Counted from the first letter of the stretch, positions 20,420-33,430 are shown. The stretch: DNA of 64,000 nt from Monodelphis domestica (GCF_027887165.1 NC_077227.1:540433889-540497888); one strand, 5' to 3'. Notes: generated from the sequence alone by a model not told the origin. Translations and numbers: made by a program.

Positions 20420-20830
20420 AAGTGATGGAAAGATGTCATGCAAAGTGCTCTCTGTGGGCATGTGGCCTCCCTTCCCCACTCTACCCCCTTTAATTTCCTT
20501 ACTAGAAAGCCAGAGTGTGTTGCACAGAGCTGCTCCCCTCACCCTCTTCATCATGCCTGATAACATTTTTTTCACATCACCTACCCCTCTGCCCAGGAGC
20601 CCAATGGGAGTCCATAGAGGGTTTGATGGGTGGCTCACAGGCAGCAGAGCTAGAGGGGAGCAGGGAGCTTGGGAGAGACCAGAGAGCCCCTTCCCCTCTC
20701 TACACATGCTGAACACATTCCTCACTTCACCTGTCCCTTCAGCAAGCATTCTAATGGGAGTGTTTCTTCCCTCCCTTGTACAGGGAAAAGGGGAGTGGAG
20801 TGTGCCCAGCACTAGGTAGGGGGGAGCAGG
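20420..20830 (-). mobile_element. Second OposCharlie/OC1-like hAT MITE, antisense and decayed
   Basis: Its minus strand aligns along most of its length with 4669-5111: shared blocks include 'gtgaggaatgt', 'cctgggcagaggggt', 'gatgtgaaaaa' and 'cccacagagagc'. The terminal 'agtgatgg' remains at 20421-20428, but about 25 bp next to it are deleted and the other terminus has decayed. Frames of 128-132 codons on both strands are compositional and mirror those in the first copy. Confidence 0.8.
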
Positions 20831-20839
20831 TGAGGTGAG

Positions 20840-21537
20840 GAGATTAGAGGATAAACAAATACATTTCTAAATATGTTATTTAAAAAGTGTCTTTGTGACA
20901 CCCAGTAAATGCTTTGCCAGGCATAAAATAGAAGATACATTAACTATATATTTCATAGGAGGCAAAAAGGGGGACATTTTCATTTTTCTATAATTAATAG
21001 CCTTTGGGTCTGTCACCACTTCAACTTCAGTGTTTCATCAGAACTCCAAAAATGCCCTGAGCTTCTCTGAATCCATGTCAGCCAACTAAAAGCTCTGGTA
21101 GGTCCTTATAAACTGGAGAGAGACCAATTACAAGTAGTGTGGTCTAGGGAAAAGAATATTGGTCTTGGAGACAAAAGACCTGCATTTCAATCATATCTTT
21201 TCTGGCTACTGGCATGATATTTACTAAGTCATGACTTCTCTGAGCTTTAGTTTGCTCATCTGTAAAGTGGGTGCAATAATATTTGTATTGCCTACCCCAC
21301 TGTGAAGGCATGTGGAAGTGCTTGTTTACAAGTATTCACCTAAAATGTTATCTAAATGCTATGTTATTTTTCTTGATTTTGATGTTGCTGCATGTGTATA
21401 ATAGTTCCATTGTTACACTAAGTGTCTGTGTCACACAGGACATTTTAAAAATAACAGTTAGAAAGGCTCTCACACAGGACTTGCAAGGACACTTATTAAA
21501 TAACATATTTAGAAATGTTTGTTGATTCTCTAATCTC
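20840..21537. repeat. Second inverted repeat: about 55-bp arms, 588-bp loop
   Basis: Arm 20840-20895 and the reverse complement of 21484-21537 share 'catttctaaatatgttattt' and 'gagattagag' with few mismatches and a 2-bp gap. The left arm starts just right of the hAT copy. The loop contains a MIR-like SINE. No target duplication is evident. Confidence 0.75.
21135..21370 (+). repeat. MIR-like SINE in the loop of the second inverted repeat
   Basis: 'agtgtggtctagggaaaaga' ... 'tttgctcatctgtaaagtgg' ... 'atctaaatgctatgttattt' follows the MIR/THER1 order in plus orientation. Confidence 0.65.
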
Positions 21538-21824
21538 TCCAATTCAACCTCATTTATCACATTTTGTTAAGATAATGAAGAATTTGCTCTTATTCCCAGA
21601 TTTACTACAGCCTAGGAAGGAAGACCTTAATCTTCCCCATTCCATTTTCACAAGGGGCTTACCTTAAATGTGTTCCTTCTCATTTGAGCTTCCTCACATG
21701 AAGTGATCTATGCGTCTGTCCTACTAGGTTGAAACTAGATAAATTCAGAGGCATGGGGAAGTCCTCACGGGGTAAGAGGAGATCACTTTTTTTGAGAGGT
21801 CTGCAAGACAACTTATGATTCAAT
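21538..21824. other. Unassigned sequence
   Basis: Nothing recognised. Confidence 0.4.
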
Positions 21825-22230
21825 TAATCAGCAATCAACAAACATTAACTACCTTCCCAGGTACTCTGTTAGGCACTAGAGATACAAAGATAGAAGTGAA
21901 ACATTTGCTTAGTTCAAGGAACTTATATTTTATATATAATATATAATATAAAAACAAATAAAAAATACAATGTGAGCTAGAATAATCATAAAAGGCTTTA
22001 TTAGAAGAGGTAAGACTTGATCTGTGTCATGCAATGTAAGAGATATCTAGATAAATTGAGGGAGTCAGAAGAAAAACATTCCAAACATAATGATACAAAC
22101 ATGGCAAGTTCATAGGATAGTAGGAAAATAATGGAAGCAACGGATTCATGAATGATAAAAAAAAATTGGGGGCTTCATATCAGATGAGCTTTGTAGGTTT
22201 CTCTTACAACTGGGATCACAGAAGAATAAG
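21825..22230 (+). repeat. L3/CR1-like ancient repeat
   Basis: 'actctgttaggcactagaga' then 'ttcaaggaacttatat' and 'aggctttattagaagagg' follow the common old repeat also seen at 26790. Low identity. Confidence 0.45.
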
Positions 22231-22754
22231 TAATTAAGTTACTTTATTTGGTGTCTGTTATTAGTGCATAATTGTCAAACTAGCCCATCTTTATGAAGCT
22301 CATAGTGCAGTAGTGATATAGTGAGGGAGAGATGGTAAGTGATAATGGTAAGTGCTCAAGAAGCTCGGAGCACCTTAGCTCTGATGACTTCATTTGTCCC
22401 ATTTTTTTGTGTATGTTTTGGTTGGCCCTGGCTTCTGATCCTCTGGAAGAATCAATCAAGTTCTTGACTGGTAAGTTTGTGAGTTTGTGTTTTTTAGGTT
22501 GTCTCTACTTAGTCTATTGTTAGATCCTCTGTCTCCCTGGGGCCAAAGCATAGATTAAATCAGTCTGAGTGATGAATGTGTCCCTCCAACACCCTATCCC
22601 CCAAATCCAGAGATTCTATTGAGGAAGCATCTATGTGATAATCTATGAGTGAACTCCATCTCCTATCCCCTAGCTATTATTGGCACAGTGAAATGATGTT
22701 TGACTAAAGCAGGGAATGAAATCTGAGAAATAAAATTTGGCATAATAAATAATG
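22231..22754. other. Unassigned sequence
   Basis: Nothing recognised; a 63-codon plus frame at 22332 has no support. Confidence 0.4.
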
Positions 22755-22880
22755 AGAGCCATTAGATTGTGAGCTTCTTGAGGGCAGAGACTATTTTTTG
22801 CCTTTTTTATACCTTTATCTCTTGGCACAGTTCCTGGTACATAGTAGGTATTCAGTAAATATTCATTGACTGATTAGAGG
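22755..22880 (+). repeat. L2 LINE 3' end
   Basis: 'gattgtgagcttcttgaggg' ... 'ggtacatagtaggtattcag' 'taaatattcattgactga' matches the conserved L2 3' terminus. Confidence 0.75.
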
Positions 22881-24899
22881 GGATGTTAATGATCAGTGAA
22901 TCTAAACCACCACCACTTTACCCAGAATACCTAAAAACTTAAACTATGTGGGTGATCTAGAATTTAAAACTAGGTCTCCTGATGCCTCCTCTTTCAAGTT
23001 TCTTTTCCTTGTACTTCACTGTATACTGAGAAATTCCAAAGAATCACATTTAAAAAAACAAAACAAAACAAATAACAACAACCAAAAAAAAATAACCCAA
23101 CCCTCTACAAGCTCTTGGCTCCATCATAAAGCCTCACATAGCTGAGATAGGTTCATGAGTAGCTGCCAACATGCAAATAAAAAGATTTTTTAAAAAATTT
23201 ACATTTTCCTTTCTTGATTATTTTTGGGTTTTCTCAGAAACAGAATCTGTGATAAATATTGTTCTGGGCACCATGGTGAAGTAATTGAGGAAGAGAGAAG
23301 GGAGGAGAATTCATATGTAGGAATGAAAGTTTCTCTGGTTACCACAAATAAATAAATAAATAAATAGAAGGATAGGTGGTCAGATAGATACATGAATAAA
23401 TAAATGTTACACAATTAAAAAAACAGAAATGATGTAAAAAATCAAGTATTTTAAGAATCCATATCCTCATTTTATTAATTCCTCAAATAAAACTATGGCC
23501 ATCTCATAAAAGATTTCTGAATTGCTCTGAATGAGGTGGACTATAAATAGATGCAAGGGAAACATGCATTCAGACAGCTCAGAGAATTTTGACAGTACGG
23601 TAAACAAATGAGCAGTTGCCTTTTACACTAGGACTATGCGACTCATGATTTCTAACTTTGATTCCATGTTACTGTGCCACCAAAATTAAGATTTCTCACT
23701 TTACATCTCACAATTCTTGACGGGGCCAAAACTGGTACAATATTACATTCCATCTATAAAGATTTCATCCTTGAAGCAAAGCTGTAACATCTCATATGGC
23801 AACATAACGTGGTATTCATGGCTGGCTTTTCCTTTCTTTCTTTCTTTCTTTTTTTTTTTAAGCAGAAATATAATGTGGGTTGATGCAATGGCCCAACACA
23901 ATAGGAGCTAATGAATAGATCTTGCCTCACTCAAGAGACTGCAGTTCAATTACTAGAGGTGCCAATCAAGTCAGAAATATTAACCATGGAAACAGCAGAT
24001 TTTGAGCTCTATAGCTTCACTGGATAAGGCAGGATCTCATTGGGAGTCATCAGTGTCCTGGGAGAGAGAAGAGCTCTGAGTGACAAAGGACTGTGGAGAC
24101 TAGGAATGCTCTAATAACAATGGTGGGCTTTGATGGACCACTGCACCATGGAATCCTGCAGTGGCTACTCTTGGTTTGATTCCCAGAGAACTTTCAGGGG
24201 CCACAAAGGCATCTGAGTAAGACTATACAATGGAGAAAGAAATATGTATTTGTACTGTGCTGAATAGGAACAGAAAGAAAGCACCATTGTAGATGTATTG
24301 AACATTCATTTTTACTTACTTCAGTACTTTGAGGATTCATGATTTTATGGGTACGGGTACACCCTCCATGGATACAACAGATCAGAGCTACTTTGTGCCT
24401 TAGTAGGTGGCCATGGATGGACATGGTTAAAGAATTCATTACCTTATGTCCTACCTCAGCCAGTAGTTGTCTTGGAGTTTTGTTAAAACTAGGTTTTTAA
24501 TGATAGATGCATAATCACTGCATATTTAATTTGGCTCATCAGACCTGCAAAAGCTTGTACTATCTAGGCATGCCCTTTAAGAACCCAGGGTCATTTGTCA
24601 GGGCACCATGAGGCATAAGAGAGGAATTTTGTGAAGGATTCATTTCCTTAGGAAATCCCATTGGGAATGTATTATGTATTATACATAGTACAAACTACAT
24701 TCCACTCTAATTTATGACATGCTTTCACACTTGAGCATTTCTAAATATTTAAGAGGTTGTAACATCAATATTTCTCTAGCAATTTTGGTATGTATCATCA
24801 TTTATTTGTGATTGTCCACATTCATGCATTTCTGGTTATGTATTACCTCTTCCAAAGTTTTTAGTCCCAAGTCAATTGTAGTAGAACTTTGCTAGAACT
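22881..24899. other. Unassigned sequence with three simple repeats
   Basis: Contains an A-rich tract (about 23050-23095), (AAAT)n near 23345-23405 and (CTTT)n/T-run near 23830-23860. No gene or dispersed family recognised; frames of 64-81 codons are unsupported. Confidence 0.45.
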
Positions 24900-25022
24900 A
24901 GGCACTAAGAAACTTGAATACAAATTCTACTACTAATTAAATATCTGATCTATGTTTTGATTCTCATCATCTTTCATGTCTCAGTTTTCATATCTATAAA
25001 TTGGATTTAATAGTGGCTATCC
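24900..25022 (+). repeat. MIR-like SINE interrupted by an L1 3' end
   Basis: 'ttgaatacaaattctactac' ... 'tcagttttcatatctataaa' is the body of a MIR-class SINE. It stops where L1 sequence starts at about 25026. Confidence 0.5.
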
Positions 25023-25025
25023 TTC

Positions 25026-25725
25026 ATAAATATACTGTTGGTGGAACAGCCATTCTGAAGAGCAATATGGAACCATTCCCAGAGGGCACTAAACCATGCA
25101 TACTCTGACCCAGCAATACCACTTCTGGGTCTGTATCCTAAAAAGGTCAGGGACAAAGGGAAGGGACCTACCTGTACCAAAATATTTTTAGCAGCTTTTT
25201 CTAGTGGCAAATTAGATACAAATTGGACCCTGAGGTGTTATCTATTACTGAGGGAATTGGGTAAACAAGCTGTGGTATATAGTTATAATGGAATTCTATT
25301 ATGTCAGAAGAAATGACAAACAGGATGAATTCAGAAAAATCTGAATGAAGTGATGCAAAACAAAGTGAGAAGAATCAGGAGGACAATGTATTCAGTAACA
25401 AATATGATACGATGATCAACTATGAAGGACTAACCATTATCATCAAAGAAAATTTCCAAGATAATCACAGGAAACTCATGATGAAAAATGCTATCCACAG
25501 TCAAAGAAGGAAGTGTTGGAGTATGGATGTACATCAAAGCATACCATCTTCCATTTTATTTCCTACCTGAGTTCTTTATTGTATATATGATATGTGTTTT
25601 CTATCATGACATAAGCAATATGGAAATATGTATTGAATGAGGTCAAATTAATTACTGTCTGAGAGAGGGAGTTTGAGGGAGGAAGAGAGAAAATCTAAAT
25701 ACCCAAAATGTAAAAAAAAAAAACA
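25026..25725 (+). mobile_element. 5'-truncated L1, plus strand (ORF2 end and 3' UTR)
   Basis: 'ctgttggtggaacagccatt', 'tgacccagcaataccacttc' and 'ctgggtctgtatcctaaaaa' are the end of L1 ORF2. They are followed by a 3' UTR ('gatgcaaaacaaagtgagaa') and an A12 tail near 25712. It is of a different and older subfamily than L1-A/B. The 67-codon minus frame here is a shadow. Confidence 0.85.
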
Positions 25726-26029
25726 GTTTTCAAAAATTTTTCCTATATGTAACTGAAAAAAAAAATAGATGTCCTTTCCTATTTCCTAGGTAGACTGAGT
25801 ATTAACGAAAGAATAAAGTTTGGTCCTAAGTTGGTTCTATATTTCAAAGACTACTAGGAAGTCCAGTGATCAAAAAAATCTCCTCCCACCACCACATGCT
25901 CAGTGATGCCTGAAATTATTTAACAATAGATAGAGCTTTTCATGCCACAATGATAGATCATAATCAATGATGATGATACTAACTATTCAGTTTTCTGTAG
26001 TTATTTATGGTTTATGAAGAACTTCCCTG
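25726..26029. other. Unassigned sequence
   Basis: Second A-run at about 25755; otherwise nothing recognised. Confidence 0.4.
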
Positions 26030-26160
26030 GCAATTATTCTGTGATGTAGTGAGTACAAATTTTTATTAGTCTCGTTTTTAATGAAAAAACTCAGAACACA
26101 GACTCTGATAGGTTAAGTGATTGGCCTATGGTCACATAATTTAGACTTAAATGTAGCTAC
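26030..26160 (-). repeat. MIR-like fragment, antisense
   Basis: 'gaaaaaactcagaacacaga' 'ggttaagtgattggcctatg' 'gtcacataat' is the reversed MIR core. Confidence 0.6.
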
Positions 26161-26769
26161 CACAAGGAGAAGGAACATACTGGCTTGAATTCACATAAGG
26201 AGGTAATGAACTGGCCACAGATACTTTCAGGAGTCAGATTTTGATATTGGAGAGGTAGGATAATGCATAAGGGGTATGGAGTAACTAAAGAAAAATCTGA
26301 AAATTGAAAGTTCTTTTCTTTGCCCCAGGACACTTTGACTTCATTGAAGGCTGGCAGATGTTTTTAGTATGTTCATAACTGGGATTCCTCAACCTTTATT
26401 TCTGTAGTAACATTCTATAAAGTACTTGGGAGAAATCATGGTTAAATAACAGTTTGGGGAAAAATATCGGAGGGTTTTCTGTAAATTCTAACTTAACGTA
26501 AGTCAATAATGTGATGTGGCAGCTAAAAAGGCTGATTTTGGAGGGGCCAGGTTGGGAGAAGCATCTCTCTTAGAATACCTGTAAGAAAAACTCTGTTGAG
26601 GTTGTACTCTCAGTACAGTAGATCACTAGTTGGAAATATTCAAGAGGTAAACAGAAAATTAGAACTTGCTTTTGCCTATACTAAGCTAATAACAAAAATA
26701 ACCACCTGAAATATTTCCTGTGTATTTTGAAAGTGTTTGTATAAAGCTTGGAACACTCTAAAAGTCTCT
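26161..26769. other. Unassigned sequence
   Basis: Nothing recognised. Confidence 0.4.
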
Positions 26770-26928
26770 CTCTTTGGGATGCAATTGAATATAGTAAGCC
26801 TTTATTAAATATATTTTGCATACAGCACTGTGCTAGGCCATGGGAATACAAAGGAAAAATGGAAGGAAAAAAACAGCCAAGTCCCTGACTGTCAAGGAAA
26901 TTACATTATATTCTATAACATAAACACA
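26770..26928 (+). repeat. L3/CR1-like fragment
   Basis: 'cagcactgtgctaggccatg' 'ggaatacaaag' ... 'tccctgactgtcaaggaaat' matches the common old repeat ('gcactgtgctaagc ... ggatacaaa ... cctcaaggagc'). Confidence 0.65.
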
Positions 26929-27700
26929 TAACTAAGTGTAGGTTCATGTAGAACTTTCCATTTTTCTCTATATTCTATATTCATTATACATGTCATTTCT
27001 TATACCATAATAACATTCTATTACATTCATGCATTATAATTTCTTTATTCTTTTCCCTATTAATGGGCATCTACTTTGTTTCCAATTTTTTTTCTGTCAC
27101 AAAAACTGCTGCTATAAATATTGTAGAGAATATGAGGTCTTTCTTCTTATCACAGACCTCCTTGAGTATAAACAAAAAAACAGAATTTCTGAGTCAGAAT
27201 ATAGACATTTTAATTACTTTATTTGTGCAAGTCCAAATTGGTTTAAAAAATGGTATTGATTCACTGCTTCACCAACAATGTTACTACTTTATTTATCTTC
27301 CATCAACCTCTTTAATAGTGACTATTCAAATCTTTTATCAATTTGTCATTTTGAAATATATGAGGGGAAATCTCAGGGATATTTTAATTTGCATTTCTTT
27401 CATAATTTGGTAGATTCTTTCATATGGTTGTGAATTTGAAATTTGTACTTTGAGAAGTACTTGTTCATGTACTTTGATCACTTCTCTAGGAGAAAGGTTT
27501 TTAAGATACAGATGTATGTGTACATTATTTACATTTTAAATATCAAATCCTTATGAGAATTTGATACAAAATATCTCTCCCCTCCCATTCACCTTGTTCC
27601 ATTCTTATCCTAGGGAGTATTTGTTTTTTTTCCGGCAGTGCTTCAGTTTCCTATAATCAAACCTATATATTTTGTCTTCTGAAATTGCCACTATCTTTTG
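26929..27700 (-). mobile_element. Old L1 fragment, antisense (ORF2 3' part)
   Basis: 'cctattaatgggcatctact', 'gctgctataaatattgt' and 'atttgcatttctttcataat' parallel L1-A at about 9540-9950, but identity is much lower. The hydrophobic plus frames (76 and 116 codons) are antisense shadows of ORF2. Confidence 0.75.
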
Positions 27701-27779
27701 TTTACTTATGAATACACTTATAAACCAAAGCTCTGCAAAGCCTATAATTTTCTTATAATGTGATATGTAATATTAACAC

Positions 27780-28340
27780 AATCACCTCATATGACAGTGC
27801 ATGTAACATTCCACATCTGTAACATGTCCCTGCCTAAAAATTTCTGTTTAAAAACTTGTTTAATGATCAGAAATCTATTTTCTTTTCCTTTTATTCCCCA
27901 CTGCATGAAAAAGAAAAAAAGAAAAGAACTATATATATTCAAGCAAAATAAATTCCTTCATTGGTGCTACTCAAATATGTATGTGTGTATTCACATGCAT
28001 CATTCTGACACTAAACTATTATCTTTATGTCAGAAAGTAGAGTCAATAACATGTTTAATCATTAGTCTTTTGGAAACATTTATGGTCATTTCATTGATCA
28101 TAAGTAATACAGATTTCAAAATTCTTTGTCATTATAGTGTGCTTATTATAAAAATTGTTCTGATTCTAATTATTTCATTTTTCATTGGTTTACAAAAACT
28201 TGAAAACTGTTCATTTTTGTAATAGTGTTGTATGGCATAAATTGTTCTCTTTTTGCTCACTTCACACCGTAGTAATTCATAAAAGTTTTCACACATCTTT
28301 TGGAAATCATCTGATTCTTCATTTCTGACAGCACAAAAGT
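27780..28340 (-). mobile_element. Old L1 3' UTR, antisense
   Basis: The block 'gttctctttttgctcacttc' with the following 'aattcataaaagttttcaca' aligns to L1-A 9425-9500 (gttctcctggttctgctcct...). It is probably the 3' end of the old L1 that resumes at about 29091. Confidence 0.6.
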
Positions 28341-29090
28341 TTATTTTCTGCAATCTAAATGTTTTAATACAGATACCTATAGATGCAATATTAAAGAAAC
28401 CAAACATTACAACGATTTTTGTCACTAAATTTGTCATTTTTCACTGAAAAAATTGTCAGTGTCATTGAAGTTGTTAAATAAAAACACATGATATATATTA
28501 TTATTCAAAATGATACTGATTTTTAAATACCAAATGCTAATCATTCTGGCTATGTTGCAAATGCAATTTCATATTTACAAACAATTCACATATAAACTTG
28601 GAAAATTTAAAGTTCTTTAATTACGTAATCTACCACAAAAATAAGGGTTAAAAAAACAAACCAAAGCCTTAATGAAATGAAAATGAAAACCAAATCCCAG
28701 AACTGACAAATCTCTGAACCAGAAGATATCTTCTCCTTTGCCGTTTAAAGAGTAAAATACAAATATCCAATATCTATCCTTTAGTCTTCTGCTAAAGAGA
28801 CCCAAATTGATCAGTTTGCCAAGTTCTGTATAACTCACTAACGTTTTAGCATGGAAAAATTATCAATCATTTTCTGTGGTTACCTTTTACACTTCATGCA
28901 ATTTACATGAAACCTGATTACAAAAAAAGTAACTTCAATTGTTTATTAGAAGCATTTCCAAAGAGCACAAGAAAAGCACAAATTCTCATATAACTTTCAA
29001 AATGAAAAGAACAAATACTTCTTCCTATTTTTAAAACTTAAATCATACCAAAGCCAATCAAATACCTGGACACATTTGATCGCATTCATA
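28341..29090. other. About 750-bp insertion of unknown origin inside an old L1
   Basis: L1 text breaks off after 'gacagcacaaaagtttat' and resumes with 'cgcattcatatattacgatt', which are adjacent in L1-A (about 9515-9560). The sequence between has no recognised family. Its minus strand has a 73-codon frame (28617-28838) and an AATAAA near 28350. It could be a retrocopied 3' UTR or an unknown mobile element. Confidence 0.5.
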
Positions 29091-32000
29091 TATTACGATT
29101 TCTTTGGCCATACTCAATTGATGAATGTTGTTTTAGTTTCCAGGTTTGTTTGTTTTTTTTCTACCCTTCCCCCACAAAAGAACTGATATAAATAGTTTTT
29201 ATTAAAATAGGACTTTTTCCTTTTTCGTTGATCCTTGTTAGTTATCTACCTACCAGTGGAATAGATGGGTCAAAGAGAATCCACTGTTTAATGAATTTTG
29301 GGGAATAATTAAAACTTAGTTTTCAAAATTGTTGTACTCATTCACAGGACCACAAGGAATACTCAATAATCTTGTTTACTGAAAAGTCCTCTGTTTTGTT
29401 TTGTTTTTTTGCTTTTGACAATCTGTTTCAATATGATGGGTATACAGTAAAAAAAAAGCTAAAAATTGCTTAAGTATGCATTTTTCTAGTAAATTTTTTC
29501 ACAATTTAGAATTGGTTTGGAGTCATTTTTATATGGCTGAAAATAAGTTGTGTTTCTTTCTCATATCTGTTCATAAACTTTAATCCATTTTACAATTAAG
29601 GAATAGTTCATTCTTGTAAATTTTAATTAGTCCCTTACATATATTAGAAATGAGTTTTATCAGAGAAATGGTGCAAAAATTTCTTTTCTAAATTGTTTCC
29701 CTTTTAATCTTATCTTCATTAGATTTATTGTTTTAAGTTTTTAATTTTATAGAATCAGAATTATGTATTTTTTTTCTGTAATTATCTTTTCCTTCATTTG
29801 GTGATGAATTTTTCTCCTATCCATATATCTGATAGGTATTTTTCCCATGTCTCTTTAATCCATTTATGATGTGACCTTTTATATATCCATATATATTTGT
29901 TCAGATAACTATTTGGAGTTTATCTTAGTGTGAACTATGAGGTATTCATCTAAATTGAATACTTCCATGCTGCTATCCAATTTTTTCAGCAGTATTTGTT
30001 AAATACTGGAGTCTTTAAGTTTACAGAATAATAAAGTACTTACTCCTTTATGTTGTACATCTAATCTGTTCCACTGTTGGAACTCTCTATTTTTAACTAG
30101 CTCAGTCATTTGATATTTACTTCTTTGTATTATAGTGTGCAATCTGGTTGTTTTAATTTCTATTACTTTTAGGGATTTCTCTTGAGATCCATGATCTTTT
30201 TTTTTGCCTAAATATGAGTTTTGTTATGACTTTTCTACTTCTATAAAGTAATGTTTGGTATATAATGAAATAAGTAGATTATTTTTAAGTATTAGTCTAA
30301 TTCTTATCATACTGACATCCTATCATTGAGTAGTTAAGGTTTTTTCCAATTACTTCCATCTGTATTTCTGTAAAAGCAATGGTTTGTAATTTTATTTTTA
30401 CAGTTCTTGTATAGAGTATGGTAGATAGATTCCCAAGTGTTTTATATATTCTAGAGTAATTTTAAATGGAATTTCTCTTTCTACCTCTTCTGGTTTCCAT
30501 TGGAAGCATACAGAAGTGATGATATTTGGAGATATATTCTGCAAGTTTGTTGAAGTTATTGTTTCTATTAATTTTTAGATAACTATATGATTACATACCC
30601 CAACATATCTGCAAAAAAGAGAAACTTTTGCTTTTTATTTACCTAGATTATCTCAATTTCTTTATTATTTTATTATTCCTATAGTCAGCATTTGTAATGA
30701 TACTTCAAATAGAAGTGGTTATAATGAACATCTTTGCTTCACTCTTGATTTTATTATGATGGATTCTAGTTTATTTCAGTTATATATAGCTACTCCTTCA
30801 AAAAATAATCTTTCCAAGAAATGTTCATTCCCCCCCCCCAATTTCTATCCTTATAAATGCAGAAATTGATATTGTATTTTTTGAAAACTTTTATTGGCAT
30901 CTATTTTGAAATCACAATTATTTTGCTGATATTGCTTTTAGTAGGGTTAATTCAGTTTAGTTTTCATGCTGTATGAAATAATTGTAAAGGGAGTAGGCAT
31001 CTTTAATCCTGTATCAACAGGATTTTCTACATTATCTCTATTGCATATAGTTCTTACTTTTGGTTTTTAATGAATACTAGACCAATGCTTTGTGTGTGTG
31101 TGTGTGTTTAGTATAAATGATTTTTGTACTTTATTAAAAGTTTTTCATATGTTTTAAGATATCATGCTTAGCTTTTGTTCTTAATTTTTTCTTAATTAAG
31201 TCTTAAGGATAGTCTCTACTACCGTTTTCTCTTTCACTGGTTTTATTGTCTCACAAAGGAATCTGGACAGGTGCTTTATCAGTTTTTTAAGAATGATTTG
31301 AATGGTGTTGGTAATAATCAATATAAAATTTTTATTGAATTTCCTCATAAATCTTTCAGTATTGAAAATTTTTCTTTTCTTTCTCTCTTTTGTAATGTAG
31401 TTCCTTTACAGCTAGTTCTATTTCCTTTTTAGAAATTGGGTTTTTTAACTTCTCTATTTGTTCTTCCATTTGGTTTAGATTTTTATGTTTTTGAAAATAT
31501 TCCATTTATTTTGGGTTCTGTTTTAGTAACCATGTGACTATGCTCAATGGAACTGAACATTATTTTTATTTAATATTGTTTTGTTTGATTTCTTTTTGTT
31601 TACTGTTTTGTTGCTTTGATTTTCTGCCCTTTACTTAGATTGGCTAAAGTTGTTTTTTGTTGTTGTTGTTGATGTTGTTTTTAGTGTTAGAAGCCTTTTC
31701 AAAGAACAAACTTGTAATTTTCTTCTCATTTCAAAAATCTGTTCTTCATATATATTTCTCTAATTTTAGTATCTCTCTTGAGCTTTTTTATGTTTGTTTA
31801 CTGGTTTTGCTTTTAATGTTAAAAATAATTCATTAAAGAAATTAAATAGTTTGACAATTCATTATAGTTAATTAATTTTTGCAAATTATTTTGCCATATA
31901 TGCTTGTATAAGTACATATATATTTCTACTGAGTACTGTTTGGATACATCACAAAAATGTTATGTTGTTTTGTCATATCATTGTTTTCTTAAAATTATTT

Positions 32001-33430
32001 TTTCTATGACTTATTTTTTTACCCTTTCATTATATATGGTTGTATTTTAAAATCTCTATTTGGACTTGTATCATTTTTTTACTTCTTTGCTCAATTATTT
32101 TTTCACAGTATTAAGTTTAATAAAGGATATGTTTATAATTTCTGACATTTTACCTTTATTTGAAATATCTTCATGTCCTGTTACATGATTGATATTTGCA
32201 AAAGTTTTATGTGGTGCTGATAATATGTATATTCTTTAGCAATACCATTTAAAATATAAAATATGTTTTTAGCTATAATTTCTCCAGAATTTTCTTCAAT
32301 TAGATATTCTTTTGGTCTATCTTTCTATTAGAGCTGACTAAAAGAGATAGGGAGCATGAAAGACTCCTGCTACAATTGCATTACTGTATAAACCTTGTAA
32401 TTCAGTAGATTTGGATTTAGATGCTAAAGAATTTAGTGTATGTAAATTTAGTATTGATATTTGTGTGTTTTCTATGAATTTTCTTTAGCATAATGTACAT
32501 TTCTCATTTAATTTTTATGTAATGGATTTTTGGTTTTGCCTTTTATGAAACCATTATTGCAATTGCTGGTTTTGGGGGGGATTCACAAGATATATAGTAA
32601 TTTTTGTTTCTGTCCCTCATTTTAATTCAGTCTATATCTTTGATTTTTTGCTCTATTCTTTTAGGCAATAGATTGTACTTATTTTTTCTTAAAGAATACG
32701 TCACTTCTCCATTTTATACTCTTTAATCCATTCACATTTAAAATTTTATAGAGTTAGCTTTATTTTGTCTTCCTTTTATCTCTAACACTTTTTTCTAATA
32801 AAAATTTCTTCCTCTTTCCTCCCAGTAACACAGTACTTTGTCTCCAGTTATTTTAGCTTAATCTACTTTTAGATGACCTTATCCCTATTGACTCTTCATT
32901 TAACCCCAAAATCTCTACCCCTGATATTGTTTGCTTTCCTTTCTCTTGTTATGTGAATTCTTCCAATTTATAATTTGTTTTCTATATGCTTAAGTTCTGT
33001 GTATTTTTCTTCTAGTATTTATTGCATTTTGATTTTGGGGTGTTATTTTTGGACTGGTTGTAGTCTTCTGGGAGATCTATAACCCTTAAGTTATTTCTAG
33101 AGTTAGCCTGATCTATGTATTGTCAGGAAAAATATCGTCACTTGTATGGATATCATTTTCTTTTACTGTCATTGCTTTTTATTTTTCTTCTGCCAAATTT
33201 TTCTTGACTTTGGTGTATTTGTGTTCCCAATTAATTATTTATCTTTAAAAAAATATTTTGTAAGGTTTGGCATTGTAGTTTCAAACTTTTCTATTCTGCT
33301 GATTATTTCTGCTATACAGATTTTAAATTCTACTTTCACAGTACTTTTGGTCTTCAGCTGAGTTTTTTTCAACATGATAGCCTTGGTAATTTCAGTATTT
33401 TTTTCATTTAGTTTCCTCATGTTGCTTACT
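29091..33430 (-). mobile_element. Old, decayed L1, antisense (ORF2 and ORF1)
   Basis: The order matches L1-A and L1-B: ORF2 C-terminus (29110-29300), RT region (about 29850-31000), and ORF1 with 'cttctgggagatctataacc' near 33065. There is a 61-codon ORF1-type coiled-coil frame at 33235-33420 (K/E/T-rich). Identity to L1-A is low and every frame is broken. Plus-strand hydrophobic frames such as 33146-33361 are shadows. Confidence 0.8.
31089..31108 (+). repeat. (TG)n microsatellite
   Basis: About eight TG units within the old L1. Confidence 0.8.

Noticed and set aside
33146..33361. Hydrophobic plus frame as a membrane protein
   Set aside because: Antisense to the lysine-rich coiled coil of an L1 ORF1; antisense of AAA/GAA codons gives F/L-rich text.
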